Shown here piece after piece: positions 1 through 5,076 of a stretch of DNA of 12,731 nt. Position numbers and translations under genes: made by a program. The stretch's first letter is position 1, and the number at the start of each line of letters is the position of its first letter. Source of the DNA: an uncultured Clostridia bacterium. Lineage in GTDB: Bacteria; Bacillota; Clostridia; Oscillospirales; Acutalibacteraceae. The notes below the pieces were generated by a model that was given only the letters and a program-made list of their open reading frames with translations, was not told the DNA's origin and made no database searches. The stretch lies in NCBI GenBank assembly GCA_947628595.1, contig CANRAN010000027.1, positions 1 through 12,731 on the forward strand, given 5' to 3'.

Positions 1-6
1 GGAGGT
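1..6 (+). promoter_or_regulatory. Ribosome binding site of the ABC exporter gene
   Basis: GGAGGT lies 9 nt before the ATG at 16 and decides this start. The reading frame stays open upstream to the window edge, so without this site the true start could not be fixed. Confidence 0.75.
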
Positions 7-15
7 TGGTATCTG

Positions 16-1782
16 ATGTCACAGAAAACGACAGGGAAAAACGATACAAAACGCACTGTTTCAAGGATACTTGGCTATACTTCCCCGTACAAGGGTAAAA
101 TTATATGTGCTCTCATATTTGCTGTTCTGTATGTGGTACTGAACCTTACGGCACCTGTGCTTGTAGGCTATGCGATAGACAATGCAATAGAAAAGGGAAA
201 TGTAAATTTTGGAGAAATAATCAATCTGCTGTTTCTCGTAGGTGTGACTGTTACGGCGTCATCAGTCTGTCAGTGGATAATGAGCCTTTATACGAACTGT
301 GTCGCATATTTTACAATACGGGATCTCAGACGGGATATCTATAAAAAATTTAACACAGTTCCGCTTAAGTATATAGACGGTCAGCCGCACGGGGATCTCC
401 TCAGCAGAATAATAAATGATGCCGATACCGTGGGTGACGGTCTGTTGCAGGGTATAACACAGCTTTTTTCGGGTATAGTCATGATAGTATGTACGCTTGT
501 ATTTATGCTTATTCTGAACCCGTTTATTGCACTTGTGGTTGTCGTAATAACACCACTGTCAATATTTGTTGCCGCTTTCATAACTAAACTTTCACAGAAA
601 TATTTCAGAAAGCAGTCTGTGACACAGGGTAAAATCAGCTCCTATGTCAATGAATATATCGGAGGTCAGGGAGTTGTCAGGGCTTTCGGATATGAGGGAC
701 GCTCAATAGAGGAATTTGAAAGAATTAACGAGGAATTAAGAATATGCGGTCAACAGTCACAGTTCTATTCATCCCTTGCAAATCCTTCAACGCGCTTTGT
801 CAATGGTCTTGTAACAACGGCGGTATGCATAACAGGCTCTGTCAGTGCAATATATGGTGTGCTTTCCGTTGGACAGATTGCCGCATTTATAACCTACGCA
901 AATCAATATACAAAACCATTTAATGAGGTTACGGGAGTTACATCCCAGCTTCAATCGGCACTTGCGGGTGCAGACAGAATATTTTCACTTCTTGACGAGC
1001 CGGATCAGTCCCCCGATCCCGAGGATTCAGTTATTCTTGAAAATTGCAAGGGAAAAATTGATATTGAAAATGTAAGCTTTTCATATACTCCCGAAAAGCC
1101 GCTTATTAGAAATTTCAATCTCCATGTAAGGCCCGGACAGAGGATAGCAATAGTGGGACCAACGGGGTGTGGAAAAACAACACTTATAAACCTTCTTATG
1201 CGTTTTTATGATATAGACAGTGGTGCAATTATGGTTGACGATAAGAGTATATATAATATAACCCGAAGCTCACTAAGAAAGAATTACGGAATGGTTTTGC
1301 AGGAAAACAGGCTTTATAATGCGACTGTCCGTGAAAACATAGCATACGGCCGACCCGAAGCAAGCATTGAAGAAATCAAGGACGCAGCAAGAAAGGCATT
1401 TATTGACAGTTTTATAGAGCGACTCCCGGACGGCTATGATACTGTTATATCCGAGGAGGGAACAAACCTTTCACAGGGGCAAAGGCAGCTTATATGCATA
1501 GCAAGAGTAATGCTGTGCCGCCCTCGTATGCTGATACTTGATGAGGCCACAAGCTCCATTGATACCCGGACGGAAATCAGGATACAGCAGGCATTCGATA
1601 ATATGATGAAAGGCAAAACGAGCTTTATAGTAGCACATCGTCTTTCAACCATAAAGGAAGCAGACCTCATTCTTGTCATGAAAGACGGTAATATAATAGA
1701 GCAGGGAACACATATGGAGCTTATGCAAAAGGGCGGATTTTATCACAAGCTTTATAACAGCCAGTTCAGTAGAGATTTATAA
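16..1782 (+). CDS. ABC exporter half-transporter, fused membrane and ATPase domains (multidrug/lipid type)
   Basis: A 588-residue ABC exporter subunit that should use ATP to move a hydrophobic compound, drug or lipid across the cytoplasmic membrane. Residues ~28-310 form the six-helix exporter domain; the ATPase domain is ~345-585. Visible motifs are Walker A GPTGCGKTT (381-389), Q-loop Q429, signature LSQGQ (485-489), Walker B LILDE with catalytic E510, and H-loop H541. Length is usual for the family. The ATG at 16 follows GGAGGT at 1-6 with 9-nt spacing. A TGA at 14-16 in another frame overlaps the ATG by one base, which would fit translational coupling to an upstream gene; these exporters often occur as heterodimer pairs, so a partner upstream is likely but is not visible. 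A terminator follows directly. The substrate cannot be told from sequence. Confidence 0.95.
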   Translation: MSQKTTGKNDTKRTVSRILGYTSPYKGKIICALIFAVLYVVLNLTAPVLVGYAIDNAIEKGNVNFGEIINLLFLVGVTVTASSVCQWIMSLYTNCVAYFTIRDLRRDIYKKFNTVPLKYIDGQPHGDLLSRIINDADTVGDGLLQGITQLFSGIVMIVCTLVFMLILNPFIALVVVVITPLSIFVAAFITKLSQKYFRKQSVTQGKISSYVNEYIGGQGVVRAFGYEGRSIEEFERINEELRICGQQSQFYSSLANPSTRFVNGLVTTAVCITGSVSAIYGVLSVGQIAAFITYANQYTKPFNEVTGVTSQLQSALAGADRIFSLLDEPDQSPDPEDSVILENCKGKIDIENVSFSYTPEKPLIRNFNLHVRPGQRIAIVGPTGCGKTTLINLLMRFYDIDSGAIMVDDKSIYNITRSSLRKNYGMVLQENRLYNATVRENIAYGRPEASIEEIKDAARKAFIDSFIERLPDGYDTVISEEGTNLSQGQRQLICIARVMLCRPRMLILDEATSSIDTRTEIRIQQAFDNMMKGKTSFIVAHRLSTIKEADLILVMKDGNIIEQGTHMELMQKGGFYHKLYNSQFSRDL

Positions 1783-1788
1783 TAAACA

Positions 1789-1819
1789 AAAAAATTCCCG
1801 TTTTCAGCGGGAATTTTTT
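1789..1819. terminator. Bidirectional intrinsic terminator between convergent genes
   Basis: A perfect 12-bp inverted repeat has left arm AAAAAATTCCCG (1789-1800), loop TTTTCAG (1801-1807) and right arm CGGGAATTTTTT (1808-1819). The stem core is TTCCCG/CGGGAA. It ends in T on either strand, so it can stop the exporter mRNA from the left and the kinase mRNA from the right. It starts 6 bp after the exporter stop codon and ends 22 bp before the kinase stop codon. Confidence 0.85.
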
Positions 1820-1841
1820 ATCGGAATATTTTTGATTTATT

Positions 1842-2585
1842 TTATTGATAATCAACAACATCAACCCAGCTCTTAAGGAATGCGTCCTCACCGGATATCC
1901 TCTTTACGAGCTGTGAAGCTGCAACAATCGGAAGCCACTGCTGTACGTACTGTTTTGCTGTATCACTCTTACGGCAGAAGGTATCAAGGTACATATCTGC
2001 AAGCTCCTTATGTCTGAGAGCAAAGAGAAGATAGGTTCTTGCCGCATCGGCGGAAGCATTACCTTGTGTTGCGTGTGACCAGTCAATTATATGAGGATTA
2101 CCATTCTTGTCGATAATGATGTTGGACGGGTTGAAGTCACCATGACAAAGCTTATTGTGGCTGGGCATACCGTCAAGGCGAGTATGAAGCTCATATCTGA
2201 TAGTTGCGTCTACCTGACCGCCGAGGGATGATATTTTTCTGTTCATTTTATCCTTAAGCTTATTCAGAAGCGGAACCTTATAGCTCTGTACCTTTAATTG
2301 AAGACTTACAAAATCATTCATATATTTTTCAATATTATCGGGATCCTCCTCCATTATCTGTTCAAGAGTTTTACCCTCAATATAATCCATTGAAATTGCC
2401 CACTTACCATTAACAACAGATACAGCTCTGAGTGCGGGAATCGGCAGTCCCGTTTCCTCAACTCTTGCATGGTTAAGTGCCTCATTAAGAATATCAGATT
2501 TAGGGAATTTTTCGGAAAATTCCTTGATTACCATATCACCGTCTCTATAAATTACCTTTTCTTTTCTTGTTGCGATTACATCCAT
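1842..2585 (-). CDS. Aminoglycoside-phosphotransferase-fold small-molecule kinase (APH family)
   Basis: A 247-residue protein of the APH/choline-kinase superfamily, expected to be cytoplasmic and to transfer phosphate from ATP to a small molecule. The catalytic loop reads HGDFNPSN (148-155), with catalytic-base candidate D150 and metal-binding N155. It is followed by IIDW (166-169), whose D168 fits the metal-binding aspartate. An N-terminal beta-strand VIKEF holds the likely ATP-binding K21, and MDYIEGKTL (66-74) is the usual hinge region. The start follows AAAGGAGC at 2593-2600 with 7-nt spacing. Many members of this fold are not resistance enzymes, and nothing here shows an aminoglycoside substrate. 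A related group is annotated in databases as TIGR02172-type APH-like proteins, but I cannot confirm membership. The gene lies 199 bp downstream of the CAP lipoprotein gene with no clear terminator between them, so part of its expression may come from read-through. Confidence 0.85.
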   Translation of the reverse strand: MDVIATRKEKVIYRDGDMVIKEFSEKFPKSDILNEALNHARVEETGLPIPALRAVSVVNGKWAISMDYIEGKTLEQIMEEDPDNIEKYMNDFVSLQLKVQSYKVPLLNKLKDKMNRKISSLGGQVDATIRYELHTRLDGMPSHNKLCHGDFNPSNIIIDKNGNPHIIDWSHATQGNASADAARTYLLFALRHKELADMYLDTFCRKSDTAKQYVQQWLPIVAASQLVKRISGEDAFLKSWVDVVDYQ

Positions 2586-2645
2586 TGTGTTTGCTCCTTT
2601 CGGGATATATTTGATTTAAGCATATACAGTTACTAAACCGTTTCT

Positions 2646-2674
2646 ATTATACTACTATTTTTATATAAAGTATA
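2646..2674 (-). promoter_or_regulatory. Possible promoter of the APH-family kinase gene
   Basis: On the minus strand a perfect -10 hexamer TATAAT (plus-strand 2646-2651) lies about 60 bp before the kinase start. The -35 position 17 bp upstream reads TATACT, which matches the consensus poorly (3 of 6). The surroundings are very AT-rich, so chance matches are likely. Confidence 0.35.
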
Positions 2675-2706
2675 GATGAAAAATGCAATAATCTTTATAA
2701 CTTTTT

Positions 2707-2736
2707 TTGACAGTTTGCACAATAAATTATTATATT
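2707..2736 (+). promoter_or_regulatory. Possible plus-strand promoter, antisense to the lipoprotein gene
   Basis: TTGACA at 2707-2712 is separated by 18 bp from TATATT at 2731-2736, a good sigma-A-like pair. It would transcribe rightward into the 3' end of the lipoprotein gene, antisense to it. No credible plus-strand gene follows. A 7-bp dyad overlaps the -10 (see the repeat at 2718-2739). It may be a true antisense promoter or a chance match in AT-rich DNA. Confidence 0.35.
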
Positions 2737-2739
2737 GTG
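2718..2739. repeat. 7-bp inverted repeat overlapping the plus-strand -10
   Basis: CACAATA (2718-2724) and TATTGTG (2733-2739) are perfect inverted copies 8 bp apart. The right arm covers most of the putative -10 hexamer, a usual operator position. As RNA it would be a weak hairpin without a U-tract, so it does not look like a terminator for the lipoprotein gene. Confidence 0.4.
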
Positions 2740-2784
2740 ATAGTTTATGCGACTTTTTGGTATGTAAATTATTAATACAGGATG

Positions 2785-4284
2785 TTATTCATGAATGAAC
2801 AGCTGCACCCAGTGCAAGACTCCGTTATACTTATAACATCCGATACCTATGCCGCTGAAATCCTTCGAGAGTATATTTTCTCTGTGCCCTTGGGAATTCA
2901 TCCAATCCTTTACAGCCTCCTCGGGGGTTGTCTGTCCATAGGCAATGTTCTCACCAACAGCACTGTACTGTATATTATTGTCATCGAAAATAGTGAAGCA
3001 TGATCTGCCGTCGGGTCTTGTGTGTTCAAAATGCCCGCAAATCTCCTTTGCTCTTGTTTGTGCAAGAGGAAAAAGATCATTTCTCTTTTTAAGAGTCGGA
3101 AGTCCCCTTGAAGTCCTTTCGTTGTTTACAAGCTCGATAACTCTGTCCCTATATTCCTCGTAATTTTCAGAAGTTTCATTTTTTACGGGTTTAACTGTTA
3201 CCTTACAGGTGGTTGATACTCCGTTGCTTGTTTTTACGGTAATGACGGAGGTGCCAGGTGCTTTGGCTGTGATAACGGCAGTCGAATAATCCGTGCTACT
3301 GACAGTAGCCACATCGGTATTGTTGCTGTTCCATTTATACGAGATATTATAGTTGCCGATGTCCGTTGTTGCGGAAAGTGTATAGGTATCCCCTTTATTG
3401 AGTATTATACCTGTTTGGTTAAGCTCAATGCCGGTTGGATCGCCATACACCGTCACCTTACAGCTTGCGGTTATGCCATTGACTGTTTTAAATGAAATTG
3501 TAGCAGTTCCGGGGTTTTTAGCCTTAACTACTCCGTTTAAATAATCAATGACGCTTGCATCATCTATATAATAGCTGTATGATCTGTCGGAAGCATTTTT
3601 TGGCAGAACAGTTGTATTCAGATTTTTCGTTTCACCGATTTTTAATTTTACCGAGTAGGTACTCAATGATATTTCGTTAGGTTCTATCTCGGGGGCTTTA
3701 GACGGTGTTTGTTGATTGGTTTGTTGTTGATTGGTTTGTTGTTGATTGGTTTGTTGTTGATTGGTTTGTTGTTGATTGGTTTGTTGTTGATTAGTTTGTT
3801 GTTGATTAGTTTGTTGTTGATTAGTTTGTTGTTGATTAGTTTGTTGTTGATTAGTTTGTTGTTGATTGGTTTGTTGTTGATTAGTCTGTTGTTGATTAGT
3901 TTGTTGTTGATTGGTTTGTTGTTGATTAGTTTGTTGTTGATTAGTTTGTTGTTGATTGGATTGACCGTGCGAGGTATTTCCGGAGGTATCCGGGTTGTTT
4001 TCGTTTTCGGAAGCCGAGCTGCCCAATTGATTTTTATCGGAATTGATGTTTGACTCCGTGCTTGAATCTGTTGTGGATTTTTCATTACTTCCGTTGCTTT
4101 CGGTACTATTGTCCCGACTGCTCTCAGGAGTAGTATTTTCGGAAAATTCAGAGACAGTCTGTGTGTTTTGTATATTATCGGAATTGTTACCTGATTCCTC
4201 GGAATTATTTCCGCCGCAGCCTCCGAATATTGCGGTTGCCATAAGAATTGCTGTAATCAAGCTGATTACTTTTTCTTTTTTCAT
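2785..4284 (-). CDS. Secreted lipoprotein with TNQQQ repeat stalk, two Ig-like (Big_2) domains and a CAP/SCP domain
   Basis: A 499-residue predicted surface lipoprotein. I start it at ATG 4284, which follows GGGGTGA at 5-nt spacing. The frame continues 10 codons upstream only to an ATT codon, with a weakly placed ATG between. A lipoprotein signal ends at GGC with C23. Next come a Ser/Asn/Thr-rich linker (24-108), a repeat tract of 15 TNQQQ units plus edge variants (109-192), two Big_2-like domains (~204-280 and ~284-368), and a C-terminal CAP domain (~373-499). The CAP signatures are H421 in the FEHTRPDG segment, GENIAYG with E445, and GHRENIL with H467; together they fit the CAP cavity His/Glu residues. 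In bacteria such CAP domains (YkwD-like) are extracellular, and their activity is mostly unknown. The stalk probably lifts the CAP domain away from the membrane through the wall. It has its own promoter at 4335-4363. Confidence 0.92.
   Translation of the reverse strand: MKKEKVISLITAILMATAIFGGCGGNNSEESGNNSDNIQNTQTVSEFSENTTPESSRDNSTESNGSNEKSTTDSSTESNINSDKNQLGSSASENENNPDTSGNTSHGQSNQQQTNQQQTNQQQTNQQQTNQQQTNQQQTNQQQTNQQQTNQQQTNQQQTNQQQTNQQQTNQQQTNQQQTNQQQTNQQQTNQQTPSKAPEIEPNEISLSTYSVKLKIGETKNLNTTVLPKNASDRSYSYYIDDASVIDYLNGVVKAKNPGTATISFKTVNGITASCKVTVYGDPTGIELNQTGIILNKGDTYTLSATTDIGNYNISYKWNSNNTDVATVSSTDYSTAVITAKAPGTSVITVKTSNGVSTTCKVTVKPVKNETSENYEEYRDRVIELVNNERTSRGLPTLKKRNDLFPLAQTRAKEICGHFEHTRPDGRSCFTIFDDNNIQYSAVGENIAYGQTTPEEAVKDWMNSQGHRENILSKDFSGIGIGCYKYNGVLHWVQLFIHE
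3709..3960 (-). repeat. 15-bp coding tandem repeat (TNQQQ)n in the lipoprotein stalk
   Basis: Sixteen complete 15-bp units occupy 3721-3960, followed by a partial unit at 3709-3720. On the coding strand each unit reads Thr-Asn-Gln-Gln-Gln. The first unit begins with Ser and the last partial one runs into TPSKAP. Units are nearly identical and differ mainly in the Thr codon (ACC or ACT). Unit length is a multiple of three, so copy-number changes alter stalk length without shifting the frame. Confidence 0.95.
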
Positions 4285-4334
4285 TATTTTCACCCCAAAC
4301 TTAAATTGCATCAATTTACATTGTTGTAAGAGAC

Positions 4335-4363
4335 ATTATATATAAATAACTACTCTTATTCAA
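4335..4363 (-). promoter_or_regulatory. Promoter of the CAP lipoprotein gene
   Basis: On the minus strand TTGAAT (plus-strand 4358-4363) is separated by exactly 17 bp from a perfect TATAAT (4335-4340). Transcription would start near 4328, giving a leader of about 44 nt before the ATG at 4284. This lies downstream of the terminator at 4480-4509, so the lipoprotein need not depend on the upstream RNA promoter. Confidence 0.7.
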
Positions 4364-4479
4364 CAAGTATATCATATTTTATACAATAATACAATATAAA
4401 AATATGTGGGAAATAGATGAAAAAAATGCAAGTTTGTCATTTACCGATACAGAAAAAATTGAAAAAATTACTCGTATAA

Positions 4480-4509
4480 TTAAAAAGTACGCAGCCAATG
4501 GCTGCGTAC
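4480..4509 (-). terminator. Intrinsic terminator of the predicted small RNA
   Basis: A perfect 10-bp GC-rich inverted repeat has arms GTACGCAGCC (4487-4496) and GGCTGCGTAC (4500-4509) and a 3-nt loop. Read on the minus strand it is followed by TTTTTAATTA (4486 downward), a typical release tract. On the plus strand the stem is followed by CGAAAAACG without a T-run, so it works in one direction only. Confidence 0.85.
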
Positions 4510-4635
4510 CGAAAAACGCATCGTCTATTGCTGCCACACAACTGTCTCAAATCCAAACAAATTATGAAAAGAGAGGATGCATTTTTTCCGATTTTAGTAT
4601 AATACATTCGGATTGAAATTATTGAGCTGCGTGGC
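4480..4635 (-). ncRNA. Predicted ~156-nt small RNA with its own promoter and terminator
   Basis: No known RNA family was recognised. A strong minus-strand promoter (4642-4670) predicts a start at G4635, and a strong intrinsic terminator ends at about 4480, giving ~156 nt. The predicted 5' end GCCACGCA pairs with UGUGUGGC further on (plus-strand 4533-4540), a closing stem of 8 bp with one G-U. Inside it, CUCA/UGAG and AAUCC/GGAUU extend the rod around a large central loop. A start falling exactly on the first base of this stem supports a real structured RNA. No credible ORF lies inside. The lipoprotein has a separate promoter downstream, so this is more likely a free-standing RNA than its leader, although an attenuated leader remains possible. 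It is too short for a typical 6S RNA. Confidence 0.6.
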
Positions 4636-4641
4636 ATTATC

Positions 4642-4670
4642 ATAGTACCACACTTTTTCACTATTGTCAA
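4642..4670 (-). promoter_or_regulatory. Strong promoter of the predicted small RNA
   Basis: The minus strand has a perfect TTGACA (plus-strand 4665-4670), a 17-bp spacer, and TACTAT (4642-4647) preceded by an extended -10 TGG. Upstream of the -35, 4681-4711 is almost pure A/T, including the dyad TTATAAAAA/TTTTTATAA (4692-4710), and could act as an UP element. Transcription would begin near G4635. Confidence 0.75.
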
Positions 4671-4801
4671 CACTTGGAATAAAATATTATTTTATAAAAA
4701 ATTTTTATAATATTTATTGATACATAGTAACAAATGGTGATAAAATTAAGATTCATTTACTGCCAAGAATTATCCTGTTTATTATTTTATCATATCATCA
4801 A

Positions 4802-4840
4802 GTCACTTTAAAGTCATTTTTGTATTTTATAATTATAACA
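4802..4840 (+). promoter_or_regulatory. Direct-repeat operator and promoter of the permease operon (copy 1)
   Basis: Two GTCA half-sites at 4802-4805 and 4813-4816 are 11 bp apart, in the context GTCACTT and GTCATTT. They are followed by a perfect TATAAT (4828-4833) and an overlapping alternative TATAAC (4834-4839). There is no TTGACA-like -35, so an activator bound to the direct repeats is likely. An 11-bp direct-repeat period is typical of OmpR/PhoB-type response regulators. Of 39 positions, 32 match the sequence at 10793-10831. The predicted leader to the first permease is about 235 nt. Confidence 0.65.
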
Positions 4841-4888
4841 AATTAAAAGAATAATTAACAAAATATAATGCGATATTGTGGATAATAT

Positions 4889-4980
4889 TTATCTGTAATA
4901 AAAATTTATGCTGCTATCCTGTAAACATAATAATTAATTCCGCATCCGTGGTATGGGGACAAATATATTATTACAGATAA
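4889..4980 (+). repeat. 92-bp element bounded by perfect 13-bp inverted repeats in the permease leader
   Basis: TTATCTGTAATAA (4889-4901) is perfectly complementary to TTATTACAGATAA (4968-4980), with 66 nt between. It lies in the predicted 5' leader of the first permease, 96 bp before its start codon. The inner part has a possible hairpin TTATG/CATAA (4906-4910 with 4926-4930) and a weaker one, CAT/ATG, around CCGTGGT. It could be the closing stem of a structured leader RNA, or a tiny inverted-repeat mobile element. No flanking target duplication is visible, and I recognise no known riboswitch class. Confidence 0.5.
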
Positions 4981-5076
4981 TCAGATTGATTTTTGAATAG
5001 CCTTATTCGTGATTTTTAAAATTTTGTAATTAGTGAAAACGGTAGAAAATGACTGCACGCAGTATGGGAGGTATTG

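Larger units (their letters stand above)
4285..5076. other. Signal-rich intergenic region between divergent genes
   Basis: About 790 bp separate the lipoprotein start from the first permease start, and I find no credible protein gene. The listed items inside are the lipoprotein promoter, the small RNA with promoter and terminator, the direct-repeat operator/promoter at 4802-4840 and the inverted-repeat element at 4889-4980. The part at 4712-4800 is AT-rich and shows nothing I can name. A small ACTGC/GCAGT hairpin (5052-5063) sits just before the permease ribosome site. Confidence 0.7.

Noticed and set aside
2782..3003. Plus-strand 73-codon frame downstream of the antisense promoter-like site
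   Set aside because: There is no ribosome site, and it overlaps the strongly conserved CAP domain codons on the other strand.
3709..3960. Regular short repeats that might suggest a CRISPR array
   Set aside because: The units are contiguous 15-bp repeats with no spacers and they preserve a coding frame.
3709..4053. Plus-strand frame coding an LLLIG/LLLIS repeat, resembling a hydrophobic repeat protein
   Set aside because: It is the complement of the TNQQQ tract; the minus-strand frame has a signal peptide, domains and promoter, which this one lacks.
4404..4616. A 70-codon plus-strand open frame in the intergenic region
   Set aside because: It has no ribosome site, is lysine/isoleucine-rich as expected of AT-rich DNA, and runs through the palindrome of the small-RNA terminator and the RNA itself.
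4480..4635. Assignment of the small RNA as 6S RNA
   Set aside because: The paired ends and central loop are reminiscent, but the rod spans only about 103 nt against roughly 180-200 for typical 6S RNA, and no 6S-specific bubble could be identified.
4437..4673. A 78-codon minus-strand open frame overlapping the small RNA
   Set aside because: Its start lies inside the promoter -35 region, internal ATGs fall in or just after the -10, there is no ribosome site, and it reads through the terminator hairpin.
4889..4980. A named riboswitch class (for example cyclic-di-GMP or T-box) in the permease leader
   Set aside because: None of the conserved core motifs of those classes could be found; only the closing inverted repeat is clear.
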